Assembly: GCA_029968055.1 (NCBI GenBank)
Contig: JASCNX010000007.1
Span: 62,001 to 126,000 of the forward strand
DNA: 64,000 nt
Direction: 5' to 3'
From: Xenophilus aerolatus
GTDB taxonomy: Bacteria > Pseudomonadota > Gammaproteobacteria > Burkholderiales > Burkholderiaceae_C
Positions 10,161-19,955 of the stretch are shown here, piece by piece. A program made the position numbers and the translations under genes. The notes under the pieces were generated by a model, which was not told where the DNA came from, searched no databases, and saw only the letters and a program-made list of their open reading frames with translations. Each line of letters starts with the position of its first letter. The first letter of the stretch is position 1.

Positions 10161-10186
10161 CAAATTGTCTCCGTCTCAACCGCAGA

Positions 10187-11653
10187 TCAGTTCGCCCTGG
10201 CCCCGCCACGCGGCGGCCAGTCCGCGGCCGGCATGACCGCCGCGCCGTCGAGCACCGGCGACACCGACGTGCCGAAGCCCGGCACCTCCATCGAGCCCAG
10301 GGCGATCCGCCCATCGACGACGCGCAGCCGCACGCGCCCGTCTTGGCGGTGGTACAGGTCCGGGTGCGCACGCAGGAAGGCCTCGGCCTCCGCCACCGGC
10401 CGGCGGTCGAAGCCGTCGATGAAGTGGTGCGCGTTGCGCTCCACGTGCCCGATGCCCATGAGCGCCACGAGCGCCAGGTCCTGCTGCAGCGAGGTGCCGG
10501 GCTGGGTCGTCAAATCCTCCGCCGACATGAAATACGGCCGCCCTGGCGTCGCGTCGTTCCAGCTTCGGCAGCGCGCGAGGTTGACCAGCGACTTGTAGAA
10601 GCCCTTGCAGGCCTTGGTCGACACGCCGGTGTAGCCCAGCGACCGCGCCAGCGGGAAGGCATCGAGCGAACCGTCCGACTCGTCGATGATGACGGGCCGG
10701 TACAGCGCCGCATCGGCGATCGGCTGCACCAGGGCGCGCGCCCGTGCGACCGGCTGCTCGATGAACAGCGTCGCCGCGCACAGCTTCTGCAGCCGCGGCT
10801 CGGCGGCCATGCGCTGCCAGAAGGACGCGACGGCCTGCGCATCGGCGAACTGCTCGTTGCCATCCAGCGTCACCTGCAACGCACCGGGCACCGTGTCGAG
10901 CACGGCCGCGATGCGGCACAGGCGCTCCATGTCCTCGTCGCCGCGGCCGGAGAGCTTGAGCTTGACGTACCGATTGCCATACGCGGCGACCACCTCCTCC
11001 AGCGTCTCGGGCAGCCCGTCGCCTACGCGTTCGCCCGCGGTCTGGTCGGCCGCGACGATCGGGTCGAGCAGCCCGACGGTGTGGCGCACCTCCAGCCGCT
11101 GCAGCGGCCGCAGCGCCGCCAGGAAGGCATCGAGGTCGAAGCCCTGCAGGTCCGGCACCACCGCATGGGCGCCCATGCCCGCCAGGTTGGCCCGCATGGC
11201 CTCCGAGAAGCTCAGTCCGTGGTGGCGGCACAGCGCATCGAACACCGCGCGGTCGAGCAACGCCGGCCCGTAGGCCGACACCAGCGGCTGCAGTTCCATC
11301 GCCAGGCCCGCCTGCTGCAGCGGGCGGTACTGGTCGGCGAAGAGCGCGAAGGGCGTGGCCGGCCCGGCGGCGAGGTAGGCGTCGCGCGCATTCGCCAGCG
11401 CGGCGCGCAGTTGGTCCAGGTTCTGCGCATCGCTGAGCTGGGGCGACTTGTCGAACCATTTCGCCGCCAGGGCGTCGGCGGCATAGCCCTCGGCTTCGGC
11501 CCCGCCTTCGAAGCGCACGCGCGTGCGCACGACCGCCTGGCGTCCCTCCGTGATCGTCACCGCGCCGAAGCGGAAAGGCAGCCGCAGCCGGTACGGCACT
11601 TCGAAGCAATCGACCGCCACCACACGCACACGCGGCGCCACGCTGCTGCCCAT
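10187..11653 (-). CDS. Enolase-superfamily (mandelate racemase/MLE-like) enzyme
   Basis: A 488-residue protein with an N-terminal capping region and a C-terminal TIM barrel. VKLKLSG resembles a second-strand Lys region. LDGNEQF and IEQPVAR are the metal-ligand strands, and IIDES the third ligand. Enolase-superfamily enzymes abstract the alpha proton of a carboxylate; many dehydrate sugar acids. It is longer than most members. It ends a seven-gene operon with an aldolase, an epimerase-like protein and an ABC importer, suggesting sugar-acid or related carboxylate breakdown. The exact substrate is unknown. The ATG at 11653 lies 14 bases after the ATPase gene. Confidence 0.85.
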   Translation of the reverse strand: MGSSVAPRVRVVAVDCFEVPYRLRLPFRFGAVTITEGRQAVVRTRVRFEGGAEAEGYAADALAAKWFDKSPQLSDAQNLDQLRAALANARDAYLAAGPATPFALFADQYRPLQQAGLAMELQPLVSAYGPALLDRAVFDALCRHHGLSFSEAMRANLAGMGAHAVVPDLQGFDLDAFLAALRPLQRLEVRHTVGLLDPIVAADQTAGERVGDGLPETLEEVVAAYGNRYVKLKLSGRGDEDMERLCRIAAVLDTVPGALQVTLDGNEQFADAQAVASFWQRMAAEPRLQKLCAATLFIEQPVARARALVQPIADAALYRPVIIDESDGSLDAFPLARSLGYTGVSTKACKGFYKSLVNLARCRSWNDATPGRPYFMSAEDLTTQPGTSLQQDLALVALMGIGHVERNAHHFIDGFDRRPVAEAEAFLRAHPDLYHRQDGRVRLRVVDGRIALGSMEVPGFGTSVSPVLDGAAVMPAADWPPRGGARAN

Positions 11654-11667
11654 CGCGTCCGCCTGCC

Positions 11668-12513
<846 letters not shown>

Positions 12514-12539
12514 GCCGGTTCTTTCCTCGGGCGACGCTT

Positions 12540-13562
12540 TCACTTCACGGGCAGGGGCATCGCCACCTTGGTGAAGAAGTCCTTCGCGTAGACGTCCTTG
12601 CACTCCACCTTCTTGGGCAGGCCCATGTAGGTGTTGACGATGTCGACCGAGCCGCACATCTTCCTGTCGTCGACGAAGCCGATGCCATGGTCGGCGTAGT
12701 TCTTCGTGCGCATGAGCTCGAAGCCCAGCAGCATGTTGGCCTTGATGATGGCGACGTCGATCTCGGGCACGCGCTTCTTGTAGATCGCCAGCGCCTCGTC
12801 GGGGTTGGCCATCACGTCGCGCCAGCCCATGTACGAGGCTTCGAGGAAGTCCTTCAGCTGCTTCGGCTTGTCCTTCATGGTCTTGTCGCTGGCCATGATC
12901 GACATCGCGTACAGGTCGAAGCCGTAGTCGGCCCAGGCCAGGCGGACGACCTTGTCGCCGCCGATGGCCTTCTCAAGAAACGGCTGGCCCGTCGTGTAGT
13001 CGGCGATGGCGTCCACCCTCTTCTCGGCGATCGAGGCGTACTTGGCCGTCGGTTCGATGTTCACCCAAGTGACCTTGGAAGCATCGATTTTGTTGATCCG
13101 GGCGAATGCGGGAAAGGCCAGCCGCTGGCTGTCGCCGGCGGGCGCCCCGATCGTCTTTCCCTCCAAGTCCTTGGGCGTAGGAACAGGCTTGTCTGCATGG
13201 GAGAAAAACGTCATCGGCGTCTTGTCGAACACCATGCCGACGATCTTCACGCGTGCGCCGCGCGAGGTGGCCGAGATGATCGGCACCGCGTCGGCCAGCC
13301 CGACGTCGGCACGGCCGGTGTCCACCTTGGCGATCGAATCGCCCGAGCCCTTGGACGCCTCGATGCTCACGTCGAGGCCCTTCTGCGCGTAGTAGCCCTT
13401 CTCCAGCGCCACCCAGTAGGCGGCATGGTCGCCCACTGCGAACCAGTTCAGGGCCAGCGTGAACTTCTCGCGCGGCTGCTGGGCCGAGGCCGGTGCAGCG
13501 GCGAGGGCGAGCGCCATCGCACCGGCGGCGAGGGCGGACAGGGTCAGGGGGCGCAGGCTCAT
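12540..13562 (-). CDS. ABC substrate-binding protein, NMT1/THI5-SsuA family
   Basis: A 340-residue periplasmic receptor with a Sec signal peptide (cleavage near residue 27, APASA). The start LNWFAVGDHAAYWVALEKGYY and the GxGDSIAKVDTGRADVG region are typical of the NMT1/THI5-like fold that binds pyrimidine precursors, sulfonates or small carboxylates. The ligand cannot be deduced. The ATG at 13562 is chosen because the signal peptide begins there. It belongs to the same operon as the permease and ATPase. Confidence 0.9.
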   Translation of the reverse strand: MSLRPLTLSALAAGAMALALAAAPASAQQPREKFTLALNWFAVGDHAAYWVALEKGYYAQKGLDVSIEASKGSGDSIAKVDTGRADVGLADAVPIISATSRGARVKIVGMVFDKTPMTFFSHADKPVPTPKDLEGKTIGAPAGDSQRLAFPAFARINKIDASKVTWVNIEPTAKYASIAEKRVDAIADYTTGQPFLEKAIGGDKVVRLAWADYGFDLYAMSIMASDKTMKDKPKQLKDFLEASYMGWRDVMANPDEALAIYKKRVPEIDVAIIKANMLLGFELMRTKNYADHGIGFVDDRKMCGSVDIVNTYMGLPKKVECKDVYAKDFFTKVAMPLPVK

Positions 13563-13638
13563 GGGAACGTCCTTTCGGCTGGAGGGGCGGGAGGGGGCAG
13601 GAGCGGGGGAAGGAGAGAGGAAGGGGAACCCGGTGCGT

Positions 13639-14409
13639 TCACGAGGCCTTGTCCTCGGCCCAGGGCGCGAGCAGGCGCGACAGGCCCGCGACGGCACCGT
13701 AGAGCAGCAGGCCCAGCAGCGAGATCCACACCAGCGCCGCGAAGGCGGCCGGCGTGTTCATGCTGCTCTGCGTGGTGATGATCACGTAGCCCAGGCCCTT
13801 CTGCGAGGCCACGAACTCGCCCACGATGGCGCCCACCACCGCCGACGTGGCCGTGACCTTCAGCGCGCTGAGGATGTACGGGTACGCGTTGGGGATGCGG
13901 ATCTTGAGGAAGACCTTCCACTTCGGGGCGCTGAACACGCGGCCCAGGTCCACCAGGTCCTGGTCGATCTGCGTGAGGCCCACCGCCGTGTTGATGACCA
14001 CCGGGAAGAAGCCGATCAGCGCGCCGATCAGCATGTTGGGCAGGATGCCGTAGCCCAGCCACATGAGGAAGAGCGGCGCGATGGCCACCTTGGGCAGCGT
14101 GTTGACGAAGACCAGGAAAGGCGTGAGCGCGCGCGACAGCCCCGGCGACCAGGCGATCACCATGCCGAGGAACACCCCGGCCGCGCCCGCGAGCACGAAG
14201 GCACCGACGATCTCCACCGCGGTGATCCACGCATGGCTGAGCCAGGGGATCTCGTGGCTGCCCATCGCCTGCAGCACCGCCCAGGGGCCGGGCAGCAGGT
14301 ATTCGCGGATGTCGAACACCGTGACCGCAAGCTGCCACAGCGCGATGAAGGCGACGAAGATGCCCACCGCGGGAAGGTAGTGCGCCAGGGTCTTGCGAAA
14401 CATGCTCAT
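13639..14409 (-). CDS. ABC transporter permease (SsuC/TauC-like)
   Basis: A 256-residue inner-membrane permease with about six hydrophobic segments. The EAA-type cytoplasmic loop is recognisable around GRVFSAPKWKVFLKIRIPNA. This is the transmembrane unit of the importer whose receptor and ATPase follow immediately. The start is ATG 14409 (MSMFRKT); ATG 14403 would shorten it by two residues. It lies 19 bases after the aldolase-family gene. Confidence 0.92.
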   Translation of the reverse strand: MSMFRKTLAHYLPAVGIFVAFIALWQLAVTVFDIREYLLPGPWAVLQAMGSHEIPWLSHAWITAVEIVGAFVLAGAAGVFLGMVIAWSPGLSRALTPFLVFVNTLPKVAIAPLFLMWLGYGILPNMLIGALIGFFPVVINTAVGLTQIDQDLVDLGRVFSAPKWKVFLKIRIPNAYPYILSALKVTATSAVVGAIVGEFVASQKGLGYVIITTQSSMNTPAAFAALVWISLLGLLLYGAVAGLSRLLAPWAEDKAS

Positions 14410-14428
14410 GGGCCTCGGTGTGCAGTTT

Positions 14429-15505
14429 TCAGGCCAGCCAGCGAGTGAGGTTCGCGGCCACGAAGTCGTCGTCGGCGAGGTCCGCATGCTCGGCGCACAC
14501 GCGGTCGATCGCCTCGGCCTGGCCGGGGCTCAGGCCCTCGTGCGGGTCCAGGCACCAGATGCCTTCGAGCAGGCCCTGGCGGCGCAGCACCTCGTGGCAG
14601 CCGGCGATGCAGCCATGGAAGTCGTTCGCCACATCGAAGAAGGCGCTGTTGCAGTCGGTGACGCGGCTGTCCAGCGCGAGCAGTTCGGCCGGCACCTGGG
14701 CGCCGTCGGCCCGTTGGCAGCGCGCCAGCAGCTGCACTGCCTTGGACGTCCACACCGACCAATGCCCCAGCAGGCCGCCGCGAAAGCGCACCGTGACGGG
14801 CGCGCCGTCGCGCATCACGGTGAAGGGCGTGGCCAGGTCGAGCACGATGTGGTCGTCGTTGCCGGTGTAGAGGGTCACGCGCTCCTCGGCGCGCGCGGCG
14901 ACCAGGCCGCGCACCACGTCGAGCGTGCGGTAGCGGTGGAAGGGCGCGACCTTGATCGCCACCACGTTCGGGATGGCCGCGAAGCGGGCCCAGAAGCCGG
15001 CACCCAGGTCCATGCCGCCCACGGCGGGCTGCAGATAGAAGCCGATCAGCGGCATCACCTCGGCCACCGCCTCGCAATGAGCGATCAACGCATCGTCGCT
15101 CTCGCCCTTCATCGCGGCCAGGCTCAGCAGCACGGCACCGTAGCCCAGCCGGCGCGCGGTCTGCGCTTCGGCCACGGCCTGCGCCGTGCGGCCGCAGGCG
15201 CCGGCCACCAGGGCCAGTTCGCGGTCCGGCGCCCAGTCGCGGGCGGTCTCGGCGGCCAGCGACAGGACGCGCTCGTACAGCCCGGCTTCGCGGATCGCGA
15301 ACTGCGTGGTGTGCACGCCCACGGCCAGGCCGCCGGAGCCGGCGTCGAGGTAGTAGCGCGTCAAGGCGCGCTGCCGGCGCTCGTCGAGCCGGCGGTGGGC
15401 ATCGAGCGCCAGCGGATGCGCAGGAATGGCCAGGCCGCGCTGCAGCAGCGCGCGGGACTGCGCGACGAGGGAAGGCAAGGTGTCGTAGGACATGAGGGCA
15501 CTCAT
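14429..15505 (-). CDS. Dihydrodipicolinate synthase-family aldolase
   Basis: A 358-residue TIM-barrel protein of the DHDPS/N-acetylneuraminate lyase superfamily. GFYLQPAVG carries the position of the catalytic Tyr, and NVVAIKVAPF carries the predicted Schiff-base Lys. It is about 60 residues longer than DapA, and its context is catabolic, so lysine synthesis is unlikely. A pyruvate- or keto-acid-releasing aldolase or dehydratase role with the enolase-like enzyme is plausible. The ATG at 15505 overlaps the GNAT stop as ATGA; ATG 15493 is an alternative. Confidence 0.85.
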   Translation of the reverse strand: MSALMSYDTLPSLVAQSRALLQRGLAIPAHPLALDAHRRLDERRQRALTRYYLDAGSGGLAVGVHTTQFAIREAGLYERVLSLAAETARDWAPDRELALVAGACGRTAQAVAEAQTARRLGYGAVLLSLAAMKGESDDALIAHCEAVAEVMPLIGFYLQPAVGGMDLGAGFWARFAAIPNVVAIKVAPFHRYRTLDVVRGLVAARAEERVTLYTGNDDHIVLDLATPFTVMRDGAPVTVRFRGGLLGHWSVWTSKAVQLLARCQRADGAQVPAELLALDSRVTDCNSAFFDVANDFHGCIAGCHEVLRRQGLLEGIWCLDPHEGLSPGQAEAIDRVCAEHADLADDDFVAANLTRWLA

Positions 15506-16392
15506 CCGAATTCGGGGCCGGCGACGGCGAAAAGCGAGGACGGCGCCTCGGCCAGGTGGGGCGGCATCTGCGTACACAGCGCCATGCGCACGAAGGAACG
15601 CTGCAGACGGAAGCCGTGTGCGATCAACCAGCCCGACATCGCCTCGCTCGCGTCCGGCACGTCGATGAAGACCGGCCCGGGCGTGGCGGCCAGTGCCGCA
15701 CGCAACAACGCGATCGCCTGCGCATCGCTGGCGGCGACCAGCGGGCCCACCTGCGTGGCACGTCGGCCTTCGCGCGCGATGACGAAGCCGGTGGCGCGGC
15801 CGTGGGCACCGTCGATGCGCCAGGCGCGGCTGCCCTGCCGGCCCGCCAGGCTGGCCAGCAGCGCCGCACGGCCCAGGCCGCAGGCCTGCGTGTCGAGGGC
15901 GACCGAGTCCGGCAAATCGTCCTGCGTGGCCTCGCGGACCCGCGGATCGCCGGCCTCGCGCGGCGCGGGTGCCGCGGCCTCGCGCTCCCAGCGCGAGAAG
16001 CCGAACCCACGGACGAAGCCGAGCTTGCGGTACACCGCCTCGCCCGCCGGCGTCGCGTCCAGCGTCGGGACCAGCTTGCGTGCGCGCAGCGACCCGATGC
16101 ACTGCGCGAGCAGGCGTGTCGCCAGCCCGCGGTGCTGCCAGGCCGGGTCGACCAGGACCATCGAGACCCAGGCATGGCCGCCGCCGTAGGGCAGCGTCGC
16201 CGCGGTCGCAACGAGTTCGCTGCGTGCGGTGCGCAGGCCGATCGCCTCGCCCTGCGCGATGAAGAGCGCCCAGTCGTCGGTGGTCTGATTCCAGCCTGCC
16301 GCGGACGACAGGCCCACGCCCGCGAAGACGTCGGCGGCCGCCAGGTGCACCGCCTGCAGTGCCTCGGCCTCGGCGGCCTCAGAAGGCGCCAT
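15502..16392 (-). CDS. GNAT-family N-acetyltransferase
   Basis: A 296-residue protein with an N-terminal GNAT domain whose acetyl-CoA loop reads WQHRGLATRLL (around residues 85-95), followed by a second GNAT-like half lacking that loop. Tandem GNAT proteins of this kind acetylate small amines or act on N-termini; the substrate here is unknown. It overlaps the epimerase-like gene by 14 bases and the aldolase gene by 4, so the three are tightly coupled. Its presence in a catabolic operon hints that an amine-bearing intermediate is acetylated. Confidence 0.85.
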   Translation of the reverse strand: MAPSEAAEAEALQAVHLAAADVFAGVGLSSAAGWNQTTDDWALFIAQGEAIGLRTARSELVATAATLPYGGGHAWVSMVLVDPAWQHRGLATRLLAQCIGSLRARKLVPTLDATPAGEAVYRKLGFVRGFGFSRWEREAAAPAPREAGDPRVREATQDDLPDSVALDTQACGLGRAALLASLAGRQGSRAWRIDGAHGRATGFVIAREGRRATQVGPLVAASDAQAIALLRAALAATPGPVFIDVPDASEAMSGWLIAHGFRLQRSFVRMALCTQMPPHLAEAPSSLFAVAGPEFG

Positions 16393-17458
16393 CGCGCACC
16401 TCGAACTTGGTGGGCTTGTTGAAGCTCTCGCGCTCGTTCTTCACCCAGTCCGCCACCCAGTCGAGCATGGCGCCCAGCGGCACGACCGGGTAGCCGAAAA
16501 GCCGGTTGGCCAGCGTCGTGTCCGACAGCAGCGCGGTGGGCGCTTCCTGGCCCGTCACCTTGGGTTCGACGCCGAGGCGCCGCGCGAACTCGCTCACCAG
16601 CCAACGCACCGAGATAGTCTCCGGGCCGGTGCAGTTGATCGGCGTGGGCGGCACGGTGCAATGGCGCAGGCTGCGCAGCACCTGCGCGTTGGCGTCGCCC
16701 TGCCAGATCACGTTGACGTGTCCCATGGTGAGGTCGACCGCCTCGCCGCGGTGCACCTTCGCGCAGATGTCGAAGAGCACGCCGTAGCGCATGTCGATGG
16801 CGTAGTTCAGGCGGAACAGCCGCCCCGGCGTGCCGTGCTTCGCACCGAAGTACTCGAACATGCGCTCGCGGCCGATGCACGACTGCGCGTACTCGCCGAT
16901 GGGCGCCGGCGTGCCGAGCTCGCTCGCGCCCTGCCGGCCCACCGGCGTGAGCGCGTACACGTTGCCGGTCGAGAAGGCCACGATGCGCGCATCGCGAAAG
17001 GTGTCGGCCACCAGCGCCGGCACGTGCGTGTTCATGGCCCAGGTCAGGGCCTGGTTGCCGCTGGCGCCGAACTTGTGGCCGGCGGCGAAGACGATGTTGG
17101 GCACGCGCGGCAGCGCCTCGAGCGCGGCCCGGTCGAGCAGGTCGCAGGCAATGGTCTCGATGCCCCAGCCCCCGAGCCGCTCGCGCACCGCCGGGTCGCT
17201 GAAGCGGGCGACGCCGATCACGCGCTTGTGCGGCGCCGCGTTCTTCGCCAGGCGCGCGAGCGTGGGGCCCATCTTGCCGGCCACGCCGAGGATCATGAGG
17301 TCGCCCTCCACCTGGGCGAGGTCGTCGACCAGGGCCTGCGTGGGCCGCGCGAGGAAGTCGTCGAGCGCCTCGACCGACGCGAACGCCGCCGGGAGGTGCG
17401 CCGGATCCAACAGGGGAACAGACGCGTTCTTCGGACGCTGCGCGTTGGCGATCGACAT
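16379..17458 (-). CDS. NAD-dependent epimerase/dehydratase-like protein (SDR fold)
   Basis: A 359-residue extended-SDR protein. The nucleotide-binding motif is GVAGKMG near residue 60, followed by STGNVY, the usual catalytic Ser/Thr strand. The catalytic YxxxK reads YAQSC, so Lys is replaced by Cys. That loss would impair classical proton relay. The protein may use another mechanism or act as a sensor or reductase of unusual type. It is the first gene of the operon and has a promoter at 17494-17522. ATG 17458 is chosen over an upstream in-frame ATG. Confidence 0.85.
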   Translation of the reverse strand: MSIANAQRPKNASVPLLDPAHLPAAFASVEALDDFLARPTQALVDDLAQVEGDLMILGVAGKMGPTLARLAKNAAPHKRVIGVARFSDPAVRERLGGWGIETIACDLLDRAALEALPRVPNIVFAAGHKFGASGNQALTWAMNTHVPALVADTFRDARIVAFSTGNVYALTPVGRQGASELGTPAPIGEYAQSCIGRERMFEYFGAKHGTPGRLFRLNYAIDMRYGVLFDICAKVHRGEAVDLTMGHVNVIWQGDANAQVLRSLRHCTVPPTPINCTGPETISVRWLVSEFARRLGVEPKVTGQEAPTALLSDTTLANRLFGYPVVPLGAMLDWVADWVKNERESFNKPTKFEVRDGAF

Positions 17459-17493
17459 GGCTCGGAACTCCAGAAATCGTGTGCGTTGGAACA

Positions 17494-17534
17494 AGCTTAG
17501 GTGGCACCCGCGCACGTGTCAACCGTTTGGTTGA
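17494..17534 (-). promoter_or_regulatory. Promoter and overlapping dyad for the 17458-10187 operon
   Basis: On the minus strand a perfect -35 TTGACA (17522-17517) is followed by 17 bases and a -10-like TAAGCT (17499-17494). The dyad TCAACC-GTTT-GGTTGA (17519-17534) overlaps the -35. Such placement is typical of a repressor site. The TetR-family gene just upstream (17606-18253) is the nearest candidate regulator. Pairing of regulator and site is inference. Confidence 0.6.
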
Positions 17535-17605
17535 AACAAGGCGGAAGGCCGGCCGTGCCGCCACGAGGCGCGGCCGAAGGCGTCAGGAATGGAGCGGTTG
17601 CCCGC

Positions 17606-18253
17606 TCAGGGCCGCAGGCCGGCCATGGCGAACTCGACGACGTGCCGCCGGTACGACTCGACCGCGCGGCCCTCGGTGAGGTCGCGTCCGAAGATGGACG
17701 AGAGCGTGAGCCGGTTCGAGAAGAAGAAGTACGACATGCCGGCCACCGACACGTAGAGCTCGACCGGGTCGATGCCCTTGCGGAAGAGCCTGGCCGCGAT
17801 GCCGCGCTTGAGCGTGCGGGCGATGAGCTCGATCAGCGGCGAGTTGGTCTCGCGGATGGCGCGCGAGTCGCGCACGTGCACGGCGCCGTGCGCGTTCTCG
17901 TGGTTCAGCAGGCCGATGAAGTCGGGGTGCCGTGCCAGGTAGTCGAAGGAGAAGCCGATCAGCGCCGCCATGGCTTCGGCCGGCGCCATGTCGCCCAGGT
18001 GCAGGTCGCGCTCGAGCGAGCGGATCTCGCTGTAGACCACCTCGAGCGCGGTGCGATAGAGGTCTTCCTTGCTGCCGTAGTAGTAGTAGATGAGCTGCTT
18101 GTTCACGCCCGCACGCGCCGCGATCTCGTTCACGCGTGCGCCGGCCAGGCCCTTGGCGGCGAACTCCGCGCGCGCCGCCTCCAGGATGGCGGCACGTGCG
18201 GCGCCCTGCTCCGGATCGTTGGGCGAGGGGGCGGCTGCGCGGCGGGACGGCAT
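17606..18253 (-). CDS. TetR-family transcriptional regulator
   Basis: A 215-residue TetR/AcrR protein. The N-terminal helix-turn-helix reads [28 protein letters not shown] within residues 10-60. The C-terminal ligand domain is of the type found in RutR-like regulators. It is divergent from the aldehyde dehydrogenase gene across a 186-base gap and upstream of the 17458 operon in the same direction, so either could be its target. A dyad suited to such a protein lies at 17519-17534. Confidence 0.9.
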   Translation of the reverse strand: MPSRRAAAPSPNDPEQGAARAAILEAARAEFAAKGLAGARVNEIAARAGVNKQLIYYYYGSKEDLYRTALEVVYSEIRSLERDLHLGDMAPAEAMAALIGFSFDYLARHPDFIGLLNHENAHGAVHVRDSRAIRETNSPLIELIARTLKRGIAARLFRKGIDPVELYVSVAGMSYFFFSNRLTLSSIFGRDLTEGRAVESYRRHVVEFAMAGLRP

Positions 18254-18439
18254 GAGGCGGCGGGGCGGAACGGTCGGGGGAGCGCGATTATCCGCGCGCA
18301 CCCCGGGCGCGGCGGGGGCGGCGGCATCGGAGTAGGATCGCGTGTTCTGCCCGCCGGCCCGCGCCGCGCGGCCCACGCCCCCGGGGCAGTCCCGCTTTCG
18401 CTTCTCCCTGTCATTCACGGACCCAAGGAACGACGCTTC

Positions 18440-19876
18440 ATGACCTACCCCAACACGCAACTGCTGATCGCCAACGAATGGGTCGACGCCCAGGGCGGCA
18501 AGACCCTCGACGTGCTCAATCCCGCCACCGGCAAGGCCATCGGCACCGTGGCCCACGCGGCCATCGCCGACCTCGATCGCGCACTGGCCGCGGCGCAGAA
18601 GGGCTTCGAGGTGTGGCGCGACACCTCGGTGTACGAACGCGCGGCCGTCATGCGCCGCGCCGCCGCACTGCTGCGCGAGCGCGCCGACGAGATCGCGCGC
18701 CTGCTCACGCAGGAACAGGGCAAGCCGCTGGGCGAAGCCAAGGTCGAGGTGAATGCCGGCGCCGAGATCATCGAGTGGTTCGCCGACGAGGGCCGCCGCG
18801 TGTACGGCCGCATCGTCCCCGGCCGCAACCTGGCCGCGACGCAGATGGTGCTCAAGGAGCCCGTGGGCCCGGTGGCGGCCTTCACGCCGTGGAACTTCCC
18901 GATCAACCAGATCGTGCGCAAGATCGGCGCCGCCCTGGCCACGGGCTGCTCGTTCCTGTGCAAGGCGCCGGAGGAAACGCCCGCCTCGCCCGCCGCCCTG
19001 CTCAAGTGCTTCGTCGATGCCGGCATCCCGCCCGGCGTGGTGGGCCTGGTGTTCGGCAACCCGGCCGAGATCTCCAACTACCTGATCCCGCACCCCATCA
19101 TCCGCAAGGTGACCTTCACCGGCTCCACCGCCGTCGGCAAGCAGCTGGCCGCCCTGGCCGGCCAGCACATGAAGCGCGTGACCATGGAACTGGGCGGCCA
19201 CGCCCCGGTCATCGTGGCCGAGGACGCCGACGTGACCCTGGCCGTGAAGGCGGCCGGCGCCGCCAAGTTCCGCAACGCGGGCCAGGTCTGCATCTCGCCG
19301 ACGCGCTTCCTGGTGCATTCCAGCATCGAGGCCGAGTTCACCAAGGCCTTCGTCGCCTACACGCAGAAGCTCAAGCTCGGCGACGGCCTGGCCGACGGCA
19401 CCACGCTGGGCCCGCTGGCCAATTCCCGCCGCGTGACGGCCATGGCCGGCGTGGTGGACGACGCGCGCAAGCGCGGCGCCGAGGTGCTGACCGGTGGCGA
19501 ACGCGTGGGCGACGCGGGCAACTTCTTCGCGCCCACCATCATCAGCAACCTGCCGCTCGAGTCGGACCTGTTCAACAACGAGCCCTTCGGCCCGATCGCC
19601 GGCATTCGCCCCTTCGACCGTCTCGAGGACGCGATCGCCGAAGCCAACCGCCTGCCCTACGGCCTGGCCGCGTACGCGTACACCAAGTCGTTCAAGAACG
19701 TGCAGCTGCTGGCCAACAAGGTCGAGGCCGGCATGGTCTGGATCAACCAGCCCGCCCTGCCCTCGGCCGAGCTGCCCTTCGGCGGCATCAAGGACTCGGG
19801 CTACGGCACCGAGGGCGGCCCCGAGGCGATGGAGGCCTACCTCAACACCAAGTCCGTGGCCGTGGTCGGGGTCTGA
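18440..19876 (+). CDS. NAD(P)-dependent aldehyde dehydrogenase (succinate-semialdehyde type)
   Basis: A 478-residue ALDH-superfamily enzyme. The cofactor segment TPWNFP, general-base region MELGGHAP and catalytic Cys in GQVCISP are intact. Overall sequence is closest to GabD/SSADH-type enzymes that oxidise succinate semialdehyde or related aldehydes, but the substrate is not certain. An AAGGAA site lies 10 bases before ATG 18440. It is divergent from the TetR regulator and ends at a strong bidirectional terminator. Confidence 0.93.
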   Translation: MTYPNTQLLIANEWVDAQGGKTLDVLNPATGKAIGTVAHAAIADLDRALAAAQKGFEVWRDTSVYERAAVMRRAAALLRERADEIARLLTQEQGKPLGEAKVEVNAGAEIIEWFADEGRRVYGRIVPGRNLAATQMVLKEPVGPVAAFTPWNFPINQIVRKIGAALATGCSFLCKAPEETPASPAALLKCFVDAGIPPGVVGLVFGNPAEISNYLIPHPIIRKVTFTGSTAVGKQLAALAGQHMKRVTMELGGHAPVIVAEDADVTLAVKAAGAAKFRNAGQVCISPTRFLVHSSIEAEFTKAFVAYTQKLKLGDGLADGTTLGPLANSRRVTAMAGVVDDARKRGAEVLTGGERVGDAGNFFAPTIISNLPLESDLFNNEPFGPIAGIRPFDRLEDAIAEANRLPYGLAAYAYTKSFKNVQLLANKVEAGMVWINQPALPSAELPFGGIKDSGYGTEGGPEAMEAYLNTKSVAVVGV

Positions 19877-19901
19877 TCGCCCGCGCGTCACGCGCTCCAT
19901 G

Positions 19902-19931
19902 AAAAACGCCGGCCTTCAAGCCGGCGTTTTT
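19902..19931. terminator. Bidirectional rho-independent terminator
   Basis: A perfect 12-bp stem (AAAAACGCCGGC with its complement) around the loop CTTCAA, with A-run and T-run flanks. It serves both the aldehyde dehydrogenase (+) and the Bug receptor gene (-), which converge here. Confidence 0.93.
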
Positions 19932-19955
19932 ATTTCGGCGCCGGGAAAAGGCGCT

